Positions 13,596 to 22,414 are shown, counted from the first letter of the stretch. The stretch: 64,000 bases of DNA from Silanimonas sp021297925 (GCA_027532825.1 JAPZTL010000004.1:248001-312000), one strand, 5' to 3'. The notes: generated by a model not told the origin, from the sequence alone. Numbers and translations are program-made.

Positions 13596-13868
13596 ATGAA
13601 CAAGTCTGATTTCGTCAACGCCGTCGCTGATTCCGCCGAGCTGTCGAAGGCCGACGCCGGTCGCGCCGTCGACGCCGTCGTCGAGGTGATCAAGAAGGCC
13701 CTCAAGAAGGGCGACACGGTCACGCTCGTCGGCTTCGGCACCTTCTCGGTCCGCAAGCGCGCCGCCCGTCAGGGCCGCAATCCGCAGACGGGCGCCACCA
13801 TCAAGATCAAGGCGTCGAAGTCCCCGGCGTTCAAGGCTGGCAAAGCGCTCAAGGATGCAGTAAACTGA
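13596..13868 (+). CDS. hupB: DNA-binding protein HU-beta
   Basis: This is a 90-residue nucleoid-associated histone-like protein that bends DNA as a dimer. The complete family profile is present, from MNKSDFVNAVADSAELSKAD to the DNA-contact beta-arm GRNPQTGATIKIKAS. It lies downstream of lon, as in E. coli (lon-hupB), and is followed there by ppiD, an order kept here with two tRNA genes inserted. Confidence 0.97.
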   Translation: MNKSDFVNAVADSAELSKADAGRAVDAVVEVIKKALKKGDTVTLVGFGTFSVRKRAARQGRNPQTGATIKIKASKSPAFKAGKALKDAVN

Positions 13869-13884
13869 CGAAGTCGGCTCGCCG

Positions 13885-13959
13885 GGGTGCTTAGCTCAGC
13901 GGTAGAGCGTCGCCCTTACAAGGCGAGGGTCGGGGGTTCGAAACCCTCAGCACCCACCA
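13885..13959 (+). tRNA. tRNA-Val(TAC)
   Basis: The acceptor stem is GGGTGCT/AGCACCC, and the anticodon loop CTTACAA between TCGCC and GGCGA gives TAC. CCA is encoded. It starts 16 bases after hupB, so it may depend on the hupB promoter. Confidence 0.95.
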
Positions 13960-13968
13960 TGTTTCGGC

Positions 13969-14045
13969 GGAGTGGTAGTTCAGTCGGTTAGAATACTGGC
14001 CTGTCACGCCGGGGGTCGCGGGTTCGAGTCCCGTCCACTCCGCCA
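13969..14045 (+). tRNA. tRNA-Asp(GTC)
   Basis: The acceptor stem is GGAGTGG/CCACTCC, and the anticodon loop CTGTCAC between CTGGC and GCCGG gives GTC. CCA is encoded. It is nine bases after tRNA-Val and likely on the same transcript. Confidence 0.95.
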
Positions 14046-14053
14046 CTATTCCA

Positions 14054-14085
14054 GCAAAGGCGCCGCGAGGCGCCTTTGCTTTTTC
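14054..14085 (+). terminator. Intrinsic terminator of the hupB-tRNA unit
   Basis: GCAAAGGCGCC, loop GCGA, GGCGCCTTTGC, then a T run ending at 14085. The 11-bp perfect stem makes this one of the strongest terminators in the window. Confidence 0.92.
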
Positions 14086-14111
14086 CGGTCCACCTGGGAA
14101 TCGCCGTCACC

Positions 14112-16103
14112 ATGCTGCAGACGTTCCGCAAGTTCACCACCGGATGGGTCGCTTGGACGATCGTCATCCTGATCGTGTTCGCGATGTCCTTCTTCGGCAT
14201 CGAAAGCTACCTCCAGACCCACATCCCGACCTATGCGGCCAAGCTGGACTCGCCGCCGTCGTGGTGGCGAGACGCTCCGGGCGAGGGGGCCCTGGGCCGT
14301 ATCGCCCGCGCCACGGTGTGGGAGACCCACGAGATCGACCAGCGCGAGTTCCGCCAGCGCTTCGACCGCTTCCGCCAGCAGGTGCGGGCCAGCGCCGGCG
14401 ACAACTACGACGCCGTCCGCATGGAGTCGGTCGAGACGAAGCGCGAGGTGCTCGACTCGATGATCGACGAGAAGGTGCTCGAGATCGCCGCCCGGCGCGA
14501 CGGGATCGCGGTAAGCCCCGAGCAGATCCGCAAGGCCATCCTCGACGTTGAGGGCATCACGCAGGACGGCACGTACATCGGCGACGATGCCTACCGCATC
14601 TGGTTGCAAAGCCGGGGCCTGACGGCGGCGTCGTTCGAGGCGCTCATCGCTGGCGGCCTGCTCATCGGTGCGATGCCCGACGCCGTCCAGGCCAGCGGTC
14701 TCGTGGGCGACGCGGAACTCGACCACCTGCTCAAGCTCCAGGGCGAAACCCGCGACATCCAATTCGTCGAAGTGACCCCGCCGGCGGAGGCCTCGCCGGC
14801 CCCGACGGAGGACGAGCTGGCGGCATGGCATCGCTCGAACGCGCCCCGCTACTCCACCCAGGAGTCGGTGGCGATGTCCTGGGTCGAGCTTGACGCGTCG
14901 GCGTTGCCCATGCCTTCGGAGCCGACCGAAGAGGCGCTCCGAGCCCGTTACGAGGCCGAACGTTCCCGCTTCGGCACCGAGGAAGAACGCGTTGCCGCCC
15001 ACATCCTCGTCTCCCTCCCCGCGGGCGCGGATGACGCCGCCGTGGAGGCGGCCCGTGCCAAGGCGGAAGGCATCGCCGCGCAGGCCCGCGCGGAGGGCGC
15101 GGATTTCGCGGCGCTGGCCGCGGCGCAGAGCGACGACGCCGGCTCGAAGTCCATCGGGGGTGACCTCGGCCCGATCGGTCGCGACGTGTTCCCGAAGCCG
15201 TTCGAGGACGCCGTGTTCGCGCTTCAGGCCGGCCAGGTCAGCGATCCGGTGCGCACCGACGAGGGTTGGCACGTGATCAAGCTGACGGCGCTGCAGCCGG
15301 GCACGGTGCAGCCCTTCGAGGCCGTTCGCGACCAGCTGCTCGCCGAGCACGCCGACGTGGAGCGCGAGCGCCTGTTCACCGAGAGGCAGGGCCAGCTCGT
15401 CGACGCGATCCTCCGTGATCCGAACTCGATCGCCGGCGTCGCGCGGTCGGTCGGCCTCGAGGTCCGGGAAGGTCTGCGCTTCACGCGCACGGCGGGCGAG
15501 GGCATTGCCGCCGAGGGCAAGATCCGCGATGCGGCGTTCGCCCGTCCGCAGAAGGACGATCGCATCGTCAGCGACCCCATCGAGCTTGGCCCCAATCGCG
15601 TCGTGGTGCTTCAGGTCACCGACCACCAGCCGGCAGCCTTGCGCCCGCTCGAGGAGGTGCGTGAGCAGGTGCGGGCCGATTTCGAGGCCGACCGGTCGGC
15701 GAAGGCGGCCCGGGCGCGTGCGGAAGCCCTGCTGGCGCGTGCGAAGAAGGGCGAGGCGCTTGAGGCGCTGGCCACCGAGATCGGCGGCGTGGTGCAGGAC
15801 AGCGCGGGCATCGCCCGCTCGGCCGGCTTCCCGGATCCGGCGATTGCCACCGAAGCCTTCCGACTGAAGCCACTCGTCGCGGGAGAGCCGGCGGACGTGG
15901 GTCTCGCGGCGATGAGTGGCGGTCGGTACGCGCTCGTCGTGGCCACGGCGGTGAAGTCCGGCGATCTCTCGCAGTTCAGTCCGCAGATCCGCACCCAGTT
16001 GCGTGACCAGCTGGCCCGCCTGCGGGCCGAGACGGAGCGCCAGGCCTTCGTCAAGGCATTGCGCGATCAGTTCGAGGTCACGGTCGCCGAAGAGCGGCTT
16101 TGA
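14112..16103 (+). CDS. ppiD: Periplasmic chaperone / peptidyl-prolyl isomerase PpiD
   Basis: This 663-residue inner-membrane-anchored protein helps outer-membrane and periplasmic proteins leave the Sec channel. One transmembrane segment lies at about residues 11-30 (VAWTIVILIVFAMSFFGI), followed by SurA-like N-terminal helices. A parvulin domain spans about residues 287-385 (VAAHILVSLPAG, SKSIGGDLGPIGRDVFPKPFEDAVFAL, EGWHVIKL), with a further parvulin-like C-terminal region. The ATG at 14112 was preferred because the N-terminus MLQTFRKFTTGW is typical. The upstream terminator isolates it from hupB. Confidence 0.93.
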   Translation: MLQTFRKFTTGWVAWTIVILIVFAMSFFGIESYLQTHIPTYAAKLDSPPSWWRDAPGEGALGRIARATVWETHEIDQREFRQRFDRFRQQVRASAGDNYDAVRMESVETKREVLDSMIDEKVLEIAARRDGIAVSPEQIRKAILDVEGITQDGTYIGDDAYRIWLQSRGLTAASFEALIAGGLLIGAMPDAVQASGLVGDAELDHLLKLQGETRDIQFVEVTPPAEASPAPTEDELAAWHRSNAPRYSTQESVAMSWVELDASALPMPSEPTEEALRARYEAERSRFGTEEERVAAHILVSLPAGADDAAVEAARAKAEGIAAQARAEGADFAALAAAQSDDAGSKSIGGDLGPIGRDVFPKPFEDAVFALQAGQVSDPVRTDEGWHVIKLTALQPGTVQPFEAVRDQLLAEHADVERERLFTERQGQLVDAILRDPNSIAGVARSVGLEVREGLRFTRTAGEGIAAEGKIRDAAFARPQKDDRIVSDPIELGPNRVVVLQVTDHQPAALRPLEEVREQVRADFEADRSAKAARARAEALLARAKKGEALEALATEIGGVVQDSAGIARSAGFPDPAIATEAFRLKPLVAGEPADVGLAAMSGGRYALVVATAVKSGDLSQFSPQIRTQLRDQLARLRAETERQAFVKALRDQFEVTVAEERL

Positions 16104-16147
16104 TGCCCGTCGACATCGGGACTACGGTCCCGACGTCGGACATGAAG

Positions 16148-16175
16148 AAGCCCGTGGCGACGCGGGCTTTTTCTT
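16148..16175 (+). terminator. Intrinsic terminator between ppiD and fabI
   Basis: AAGCCCG (16148-16154) pairs with CGGGCTT (16163-16169), followed by TTTCTTT. The complementary strand has only a short T-rich stretch, so it may also weakly stop fabI transcripts coming from the right. Confidence 0.75.
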
Positions 16176-16218
16176 TGGCCAAGGACTGGGCCTCGCCCTG
16201 GCGGTCCGAAGCGATGCC

Positions 16219-17016
16219 TCAGTGGCTGTCGCTGTCGAGGCCGGCCATGCCGAGGATGTTGTAGCCGCCGTCGACGTAGGTGACCTCGCCGGTGATGCCG
16301 GCCGCCAGGTCGGAACACAGGAAGGCGGCCGCGTTGCCGACGTCCTCGATGGTGACATTGCGGCGGATCGGCGCCACCTCTTCGACGTGCTTCAGCATCT
16401 TGCGCAGGTTGCCCACGCCCGACGCGGCCAGCGTCTTGATCGGGCCGGCCGAGATGCAGTTGACGCGGATGCCCTCGGGGCCGAGGTTCAGCGCGAGGTA
16501 GCGCACGCTGGCTTCCAGCGCGGCCTTGGCCACGCCCATGACGTTGTAGCTCGCCAGCGCCCGCTCGGCGCCGAGGTAGCTGAGCGTCAGGATCGCGGCC
16601 TGCCGGTTCGCCATCATCGGTCGCGCCGCCTGCGCCAGCGCCGAGAGCGAGTAGGCCGAGATGTCGTGGGCGATGCGGAAGTTCTCGCGCGTCAGGTGGT
16701 CGAGGTAGCCGCCGTCGAGCGCTTCGCGCGGGGCGAAGCCGATCGAGTGGACGAGGATGTCGAAGCCGTCCCAATGCGTGCCGAGCTCGGCCATGCAGGC
16801 GGCGATCTGCGCGTCGTCGGCGACGTCGAGCGGGATGACGATGTTCGAGCCGTACTCGGCAGCGGCCTCTTCGACGCGCGACTTGAGCTTCTCGTTCTGG
16901 TAGGTGAACGCCAGTTCGGCGCCTTCGCGACGCATGGCCTCGGCAATGCCGTTAGCGATCGAACGCTGGCTGGCGATGCCGGTGATCAGGGCGCGCTTGC
17001 CCGCAAGGAAACCCAT
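16219..17016 (-). CDS. fabI: Enoyl-[acyl-carrier-protein] reductase (NADH) FabI
   Basis: FabI catalyses the last reduction of each fatty-acid elongation round and is the target of triclosan-type inhibitors. The 265-residue short-chain dehydrogenase has the GIASQRSIANGIA cofactor motif near residue 13 and the FabI active site Tyr147, Tyr157 and Lys164 (SYLGAERALASYNVMGVAK). A GAGG lies about 6 bases before the ATG. It is separate from the fab gene run at 35998-40490. No fabV or fabK homologue lies in the window. Confidence 0.96.
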   Translation of the reverse strand: MGFLAGKRALITGIASQRSIANGIAEAMRREGAELAFTYQNEKLKSRVEEAAAEYGSNIVIPLDVADDAQIAACMAELGTHWDGFDILVHSIGFAPREALDGGYLDHLTRENFRIAHDISAYSLSALAQAARPMMANRQAAILTLSYLGAERALASYNVMGVAKAALEASVRYLALNLGPEGIRVNCISAGPIKTLAASGVGNLRKMLKHVEEVAPIRRNVTIEDVGNAAAFLCSDLAAGITGEVTYVDGGYNILGMAGLDSDSH

Positions 17017-17112
17017 GGAACCTCCTCAAGGTACCGGTGCCGACGCGGCACCCATCGGACAGTGTGGCGGGCGCGGCAAGCTGCGCCAACTGTACGCCGC
17101 AGTCTGGAGCGG

Positions 17113-18303
17113 TCAGTCGGGGATCCGCAGGCGGACGCCGACCCGCAGCGTGTCGCCTTCGGCGAGCCCGTTGGCGGCGCGCAGCGCCTCCAGCGCGACC
17201 CCATAGCGTCGGGCGATCCGCCACAGGGTTTCCCCCGCGACGACGCGGTGGTGCCGTGCCTCCTCGGATGGATCGACGGGCGGCGGCGCCTCCGCCGGCG
17301 CCCGCGGCGCGGCGGACATCGACGAGGCCATCGGGCGGGGCTGGTCCGATGGCAGCAGCACGTGGCGCGACGTGGCGGCGGTCCAGCGCGCCGAGCGATG
17401 CGACGGATTCCATCGGCGCAGCGTCGCCTCGTCGACGCCCCACCGGCGCGCGAGCGCCGGCAGGCCGGGGACGTCCGACGGGACGTTCCTGGCCTCGAGC
17501 GGGGCGAAGGCGTCGGCAGGCAGTCGCACGCCGTGGCGATCCGGCTCGGCGACGAGGCAGGCGAGCGCCTCCAGCTTCGCGACGTAGTCGTAGGTGACGG
17601 TCGCGAGGCCGGCGGGACGGCGGTGCTCGGCCGAGACGTCGGCGTCGCCTGACCGCGCGAGCGCGCGGCGGAGCCGCCCGTCGCCGGCGTTGTAGGCCAT
17701 GGCCGTGGCGCGCCAGCCGTCGAACTCGCCCTGCAGGGCCACGAGGTAGTCGAGGGCCGCGCGGGTCGAGTCGACCGGCGACAGCCGTCCGTCGTAGCCC
17801 CCGCCGACGCGGACGCCGTGGTGCCGCGCGGTGCCGGCGACCATCTGCCAGAGCCCCGTGGGGCCGCCGATCCCCCGCGCCTCCGGCCGCAACGCGCTTT
17901 CGACGATGGGGATCAGCGCGAATTCCCCGGGGAGGTCCCGTCGCTCGACTTCCTCGACGACGTAGGCGAGCAGGGGCAGGCCGCGACGGAGCTTGGCCTC
18001 GAAGGCGGTCGCATGCCCAGCATAGCGACGGCGCCATGTGCCGCTCCGGCTGCCCTCGTCGCAGGCCGGGGATTGCAGTCGACCGCGGAGCCGTTCGAAC
18101 AGGGCATCGCCGTCGGCGATGCGCGCCGGTGTCGCGGGCACCGCCGCGGGCTCGGCGGGCGGCGGTTCGGCGGGCGCGGGCAGCGGCGTCGCCTCCACGG
18201 GCACGGGTGCCGGCAGCGGCAAGGCGGTCGAGGACGGCGGAGGGGTGGTCGCGCAGCCAGCCACGAACAGGCCGGGCAGGACGAGGGCCGCGAGGCGTTT
18301 CAT
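17113..18303 (-). CDS. mltD: Membrane-bound lytic murein transglycosylase D-type lipoprotein
   Basis: This 396-residue lipoprotein cuts peptidoglycan glycan strands. The lipobox VAGC places the lipidated Cys at residue 17, followed by a Pro/Ala-rich linker to about residue 60. The SLT domain has Glu135 in PIVESALRP and GGPTGLWQM at about 147-154. A degenerate LysM-like stretch is near residues 280-320, and a good C-terminal LysM domain spans about 351-396 (HRVVAGETLWRIARRYGV). Its ATG overlaps the gloB stop. The order mltD-gloB-methyltransferase-rnhA-dnaQ matches E. coli. Confidence 0.92.
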   Translation of the reverse strand: MKRLAALVLPGLFVAGCATTPPPSSTALPLPAPVPVEATPLPAPAEPPPAEPAAVPATPARIADGDALFERLRGRLQSPACDEGSRSGTWRRRYAGHATAFEAKLRRGLPLLAYVVEEVERRDLPGEFALIPIVESALRPEARGIGGPTGLWQMVAGTARHHGVRVGGGYDGRLSPVDSTRAALDYLVALQGEFDGWRATAMAYNAGDGRLRRALARSGDADVSAEHRRPAGLATVTYDYVAKLEALACLVAEPDRHGVRLPADAFAPLEARNVPSDVPGLPALARRWGVDEATLRRWNPSHRSARWTAATSRHVLLPSDQPRPMASSMSAAPRAPAEAPPPVDPSEEARHHRVVAGETLWRIARRYGVALEALRAANGLAEGDTLRVGVRLRIPD

Positions 18304-19058
18304 GCGAAGCCGTCCTTCCAGCGGCGCAGGGCGGTGAAGGTCGCGACGCGGTCATCCACGCCGCCCTCCCGCGCCGCGACCGGGTCGCGGACCGAGGGCT
18401 GGTCGATGCGCAGGAACGGATTGGCCGCCCGCTCGATGCCGATCGTCGAGGGCAGGGATGGGCGCCCGTCGGCGAGGCGTCTCCGCGCCTCGTCCACCCA
18501 GGCGTCGCGGGCCGCGTTCGATGGCTCGACGACGGCCGCGAAGCGGGCGTTGTCCAAGGTGTACTCGTGGCCACAGCAGACGCGGGTGCCGTCCGGCAGG
18601 GCGGCAAGGCGGTCGAGCGAGGCCAGCATTTCGGCCGGCGTGCCCTCGAACAGCCGCCCGCAGCCGAGGCTGAACAGGGTGTCCCCGCAGAACAGGTGGC
18701 CGTCGGCGAGGAAGGCGACGTGGTGGTGCGTATGGCCGGGGACCGGGATCACCTCGACCTGCCAGTCCCCGGGAAGCGTCGCCGCGCCCGCGGACATCGG
18801 GAGGCTGCCCTCCGGGAGGCGGGGGTCCCGCGGGCCGAAGACCGGTGCGCCGGTGCGTTCGGACAGCGCGCGAGCCGCGCCCGTGTGGTCGGCATGGTGG
18901 TGGGTGAGCAGGATGGCGTCGACGCGCAGCCCCCCGGCCAGCGCGGGCTCGACCGGTGCCAGCTCGCCGGGATCCACGACGAGGGCCTGCCCCCGCCCGT
19001 CCACGAGTGCCCAGACGAGGTTGTCGCGCAGCGCGCGGAAGGCCAGGAGCGTGGACAC
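18300..19058 (-). CDS. gloB: Hydroxyacylglutathione hydrolase (glyoxalase II)
   Basis: GloB hydrolyses S-lactoylglutathione in methylglyoxal detoxification. The 252-residue protein has the binuclear metal motif THHHADH (His53, His55, Asp57, His58), further metal His residues in PGHTHHHV and CGHEYT, and the GCGRLFEGTP substrate region. The start is a GTG at 19058, because the family N-terminus (STLLAFRALRDNLVW) begins there; no good ribosome-binding site is visible. It overlaps mltD by four bases and is divergent from the methyltransferase gene 44 bases away. Confidence 0.93.
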   Translation of the reverse strand: MSTLLAFRALRDNLVWALVDGRGQALVVDPGELAPVEPALAGGLRVDAILLTHHHADHTGAARALSERTGAPVFGPRDPRLPEGSLPMSAGAATLPGDWQVEVIPVPGHTHHHVAFLADGHLFCGDTLFSLGCGRLFEGTPAEMLASLDRLAALPDGTRVCCGHEYTLDNARFAAVVEPSNAARDAWVDEARRRLADGRPSLPSTIGIERAANPFLRIDQPSVRDPVAAREGGVDDRVATFTALRRWKDGFA

Positions 19059-19102
19059 GGGAAACGATGACCGTCGCGGGGCTTTGCCGCACAATCCCGA
19101 CC

Positions 19103-19786
19103 ATGCCGCCCGTCCGTTCGTCCCGTCAAGCCGCTCCGACCGGGGCGTGGTGGTCCACGGCGCAGGCCCGTGCGCTCCTGTTGCCGGCGCAGGCGGCATG
19201 GACCGCGGTGGCCCCGGCCGCGCCCGGCGGGCAGGTCCGGCTCTGCTTCCGGCCGATGGCCGACTGGCCGGCCCCCGATCCCGCGGCGAGCTTCGCGACG
19301 ACCCATCTGCTGCACCGTGAAGGTGCGGTCTGGACGGGGCCGTGGCGGGCCGACGCGGCGACCTGGCCGTTGCCCGGGGGCGTCGTCGCCCGCGTGGACC
19401 TGTGCTTCGCCCTCGAGGAGGTTCCCGACCCGCGGGCGCTGGTTGCCGAAGCCGCCCGGGCCCTGTGCCCCGAAGGCCGCCTGCTGGTGCTGGGGCTCAA
19501 TCCGCTCGGCGCCGCCCGGTGGCGCTGGTCGGGGCACGGCCTTCGCGCCATGCCGGCGTCGCGCGTCGCCCGCTGGCTGGTCGAGGCGGGGCTCCTGCCC
19601 GTCGACGAGCGCCGACTCGGGCCGCGTTGGCGGGTCCCGGCGGGCGCCACCGCCGATGGCCCCCTGCACGGCGGCGCCGGCCGGATCGCTTGGGCGATCC
19701 TCGCGATCAAGCGGGAGGCCGCGTTGACGCCCCTTCGCCGGGCCGCCACCGACTGGTCCCGGGCGGGCGGCGTGCCGGTCGCCTGA
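19103..19786 (+). CDS. SAM-dependent methyltransferase, YafS-like
   Basis: This 227-residue class I methyltransferase-like protein has unknown substrate. The LCFALEEVPDPRALVAEAARALCPEGRLLVLGLNPLG stretch (residues about 105-141, quoted in part) is the motif II to III region of the fold; the glycine-rich motif I is poorly conserved, so activity is uncertain. The identification rests mostly on position, between gloB and rnhA as yafS is in E. coli. CACAAT ends 7 bases before the ATG, so a leaderless start is possible; an upstream ATG at 19067 is less likely. Confidence 0.75.
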   Translation: MPPVRSSRQAAPTGAWWSTAQARALLLPAQAAWTAVAPAAPGGQVRLCFRPMADWPAPDPAASFATTHLLHREGAVWTGPWRADAATWPLPGGVVARVDLCFALEEVPDPRALVAEAARALCPEGRLLVLGLNPLGAARWRWSGHGLRAMPASRVARWLVEAGLLPVDERRLGPRWRVPAGATADGPLHGGAGRIAWAILAIKREAALTPLRRAATDWSRAGGVPVA

Positions 19787-19812
19787 GCCGCTGGCGCCCG
19801 TAGAATCGGCGC

Positions 19813-20262
19813 ATGAAATCGATCGAGATCCATACCGACGGCGCCTGCCTCGGCAACCCCGGGCCCGGCGGTTGGGCGGCGCTGCTGCGGTTCAACGGGG
19901 TGGAGAAGGAACTCTGCGGCGGCGAGCCGCAGACGACCAACAACCGGATGGAGTTGATGGCGGCGATCTCCGCGCTCGAGGCCCTGCGGCAGCCCTGCGA
20001 GGCCGTGCTGCACAGCGATTCGAAGTACGTCCTGCAGGGCATCGAGGAGTGGCTGCCCGGCTGGAAGCGCAAGGGGTGGAAGACGGCCGGTGGTGGCGCG
20101 GTCAAGAACCAGGACCTCTGGCAGCGCCTCGATGCCGCGCGGCAGCCGCACCGCATCCGCTGGCAGTGGGTGAAGGGCCATGCCGGGCATGTCGACAACG
20201 AACGCGTCGACGCGCTGGCCCGCGCGCAGGCCGAGCGTTTCCGTGACGGGGAGGCGGCATGA
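19813..20262 (+). CDS. rnhA: Ribonuclease HI
   Basis: RNase HI removes RNA from RNA-DNA hybrids. The 149-residue protein has all catalytic residues: Asp9 (IHTDGACLGNPGPGGW), Glu47 (NNRMELMA), Asp69 (HSDSKY), His123 and Asp133 (KGHAGHVDNERVD). TAGAAT lies at 19801-19806, six bases before the ATG, with no Shine-Dalgarno sequence, which again fits a leaderless mRNA. Its stop overlaps the dnaQ start (ATGA). Confidence 0.97.
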   Translation: MKSIEIHTDGACLGNPGPGGWAALLRFNGVEKELCGGEPQTTNNRMELMAAISALEALRQPCEAVLHSDSKYVLQGIEEWLPGWKRKGWKTAGGGAVKNQDLWQRLDAARQPHRIRWQWVKGHAGHVDNERVDALARAQAERFRDGEAA

Positions 20263-20969
20263 GGCAGGTCATCCTCGACACCGAGACCACCGGCCTGTCC
20301 TGGGAAAAGGGCAACCGCGTCGTCGAGATCGGCTGCATCGAGCTGGTCGAGCGCCGCCCGACGCGCCGCCACTTCCATCGATACCTGAACCCGGATCGCG
20401 AGATGGAGCCCGGCGCGGCCGAGGTCACCGGCCTCACGCTCGATTTCCTGCGAGACAAGCCGCGCTTCGAAGAGGTGGCGGCGGAATTCCTCGATTTCAT
20501 CCGCGGCGCGGAGCTGGTGATCCACAACGCGGCCTTCGACGTCGGCTTCCTCAACGCCGAGCTCGGACGCCTCGGGCCGGATGCCGGCACCATCGACCAC
20601 CATGCCGCCGGCGTGCTGGACACGCTGGCGCTGGCCAAGCAGCGCTTCCCGGGCCAGCGCAACTCGCTGGATGCGCTGTGCAAGCGGCTCGGCGTGGACA
20701 ACGGCCACCGGACCCTGCACGGGGCGCTGCTCGATGCCGAACTGCTGGCGGACGTCTACCTGGCGATGACCTCGGGGCAGGGCGAGTTCGCCCTGGGGGC
20801 CGATGCCCCGTTGGCAGGGGGCGCGGAGGTCGGCGAGGTGGTGCTGGCCCCGCTGGCCGCGGTCGTCCGCCGGGGGCTTCGCGAGGACGAGCGGGAGGCG
20901 CACCTCGCCCGGCTCGCCGCCGTCGCGACGAAAGCCGGTGGCGCGGCGCTCTGGGACGCCGCGGGCTGA
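20259..20969 (+). CDS. dnaQ: DNA polymerase III epsilon subunit (proofreading exonuclease)
   Basis: This 236-residue DEDDh exonuclease proofreads for the replicative polymerase. ExoI is LDTETTGL with Asp7 and Glu9, ExoII is IHNAAFDVGFLNAEL, and ExoIII is HGALLDAELLADVYL with its His and Asp. The C-terminal part after about residue 185 is the variable tail that in E. coli binds the alpha subunit. It overlaps rnhA by four bases and is co-directional with it. Confidence 0.95.
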   Translation: MRQVILDTETTGLSWEKGNRVVEIGCIELVERRPTRRHFHRYLNPDREMEPGAAEVTGLTLDFLRDKPRFEEVAAEFLDFIRGAELVIHNAAFDVGFLNAELGRLGPDAGTIDHHAAGVLDTLALAKQRFPGQRNSLDALCKRLGVDNGHRTLHGALLDAELLADVYLAMTSGQGEFALGADAPLAGGAEVGEVVLAPLAAVVRRGLREDEREAHLARLAAVATKAGGAALWDAAG

Positions 20970-21674
20970 TCAGGCGCGGCGCAGCAGGATCGCGGTGATG
21001 TTGTCGCTGCCGCCGGCGTCCAGCGCGGCCGCGACGAGGTGCTCGACACCCTCCTGGGCGCTGATGTCCTTCTGGGCGATCACCCGCGCGATCGTCGCGT
21101 CGTCGACGTCTTCGGTCAGGCCGTCGCTGCACAGCAGGATCTGCATGCCGGGCTTGAGCTCGCCCGACACCGTCTCGATCCCCAGCCGCCCGGGCTCCGT
21201 CACGCCGAGGGCCTTCGTCACGACGTTGCGGTGCGGGTGGCTTCGCGCCTGCTCCGGCGTGAGCTGGCCGCGGTCGATCAGTTCCTGCACGTAGCTGTGG
21301 TCGGACGAGACCTGCCGCAGGCGGCCGTCCCAGAGATAGGCGCGGGAATCGCCGACCCAGGCGATCTCGAACAGGCCGGCGGCGCGGACCCGGGCCGCGA
21401 CGATGGTGGTGCCCATCGGCATGCCCTGCTGGCGCCGCCGCGATTGCCGGAGGATCTCCTCGTCCGCCTGGCGGATCGCTTCCTCGAGTCCGCGTCCCGC
21501 GCGGACTTCGCGGACGATGGTGTCGCGGGCCAAGGCGCTCGCCACTTCGCCGGAGTCGTGGCCACCCATGCCATCGGCGACCAGCCAGAGCCCCAGGCCC
21601 GCATCGCCGAAGTAGGTGTCCTCGTTGAGGTCGCGGCGCAGTCCCGCGTGGCTGAAGTGGCCGAACTCGATCAT
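20970..21674 (-). CDS. PP2C-type serine/threonine protein phosphatase
   Basis: This 234-residue PPM/PP2C phosphatase has the metal-binding motifs NEDTYFGD (about residues 16-23), LVADGMGGHDSGEVAS (about 31-46), WVGDSRAYLW, LCSDGLTEDVDD and GGSDNITAIL. All acidic metal ligands appear intact. It is soluble, with no other domain. An AAGGAG lies about 13 bases before the ATG. It abuts dnaQ tail to tail. No Ser/Thr kinase, FHA protein or secretion gene is adjacent, so its substrate is unknown. Confidence 0.9.
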   Translation of the reverse strand: MIEFGHFSHAGLRRDLNEDTYFGDAGLGLWLVADGMGGHDSGEVASALARDTIVREVRAGRGLEEAIRQADEEILRQSRRRQQGMPMGTTIVAARVRAAGLFEIAWVGDSRAYLWDGRLRQVSSDHSYVQELIDRGQLTPEQARSHPHRNVVTKALGVTEPGRLGIETVSGELKPGMQILLCSDGLTEDVDDATIARVIAQKDISAQEGVEHLVAAALDAGGSDNITAILLRRA

Positions 21675-21729
21675 GGATGGGGTGCTCCTTGCACGCGGCG
21701 GGGAACCGGAGGCCCGCCGCACCCCGGGC

Positions 21730-21758
21730 TTGGCGCGACGCGCGCGGCCGTGTACGAT
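21730..21758 (+). promoter_or_regulatory. Promoter of tRNA-Ser(CGA)
   Basis: TTGGCG (21730-21735), 17 bases and TACGAT (21753-21758) form a sigma-70 promoter about 44 bases before the tRNA gene. It is divergent from the PP2C gene. Confidence 0.55.
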
Positions 21759-21801
21759 GCCGCGCCTGCGTAGACGGCCTCGTGCCGTCGGGCAGCCCAC
21801 C

Positions 21802-21892
21802 GGAGAGGTGGCAGAGTGGTCGATTGTACCTGACTCGAAATCAGGCAGGCGTTCATAGCGCCTCGAGGGTTCGAATCCCTCCCTCTCCGCCA
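21802..21892 (+). tRNA. tRNA-Ser(CGA)
   Basis: The acceptor stem is GGAGAGG/CCTCTCC, with a long variable arm and encoded CCA. The anticodon loop CTCGAAA between CCTGA and TCAGG gives CGA. Confidence 0.95.
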
Positions 21893-21898
21893 GATACG

Positions 21899-21927
21899 AC
21901 AAGGCGCCCCCGGGCGCCTTGTTTTTT
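21899..21927 (+). terminator. Intrinsic terminator after tRNA-Ser(CGA)
   Basis: ACAAGGCGCC and GGCGCCTTGT form a 10-bp stem around a short CCCG loop, followed by seven T residues. Confidence 0.92.
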
Positions 21928-21982
21928 TCCGGCCGGCGATCGCGCCCGCGCTAGACTGCCGGCCCCGAAACGGAGTGCCCCC

Positions 21983-22405
21983 ATGGCAGAGATCAGCGTC
22001 CCGGTGTCGTTCGGCGAACTGCTCGACAAGATCGCCATCCTCGAGATCAAGGCCGAGCGCATCCGGGACGAGGCCAAGCTCGCCAACGTGCGCCGCGAGC
22101 TCGAGGCGCTGCAGGCGACGTGGGCGGCGCACCCGGCCTCCCGCGTGGACATCGCGGCGCTTCGTGCCGCATTGAAGGCGGTCAACGAGCGCCTCTGGGT
22201 CATCGAGGACGACATCCGCATGAAGGAGAAGGCGCAGGCCTTCGATGCCGAGTTCGTCCGGCTTGCCCGTGCGGTGTACTTCGAGAACGACGAGAGGGCG
22301 AAGGTGAAGAAGGACATCAACCTCGCGCTCGGCTCGACCTACGTCGAAGAAAAGAGCTACTCGGACTACCACGCCCCCGGTGCCGCCAGGCCGACGCGGC
22401 GCTGA
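21983..22405 (+). CDS. DUF6165 family protein
   Basis: This 140-residue helical protein begins MAEISVPVSFGELLDKIAIL. It contains long charged helices (about residues 15-115: KAERIRDEAKLANVRREL, VNERLWVIEDDIRMKEK) and no enzymatic motif that I recognise. It resembles the DUF6165 family, short proteins often found near surface-polysaccharide or glycosyltransferase genes; that association is from memory. GGAG lies about 8 bases before the ATG. Its neighbours here are a heptosyltransferase and Kdo kinase, consistent with an LPS-related role, but function is unknown. Confidence 0.75.
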   Translation: MAEISVPVSFGELLDKIAILEIKAERIRDEAKLANVRRELEALQATWAAHPASRVDIAALRAALKAVNERLWVIEDDIRMKEKAQAFDAEFVRLARAVYFENDERAKVKKDINLALGSTYVEEKSYSDYHAPGAARPTRR

Positions 22406-22414
22406 GCGGCGGCC

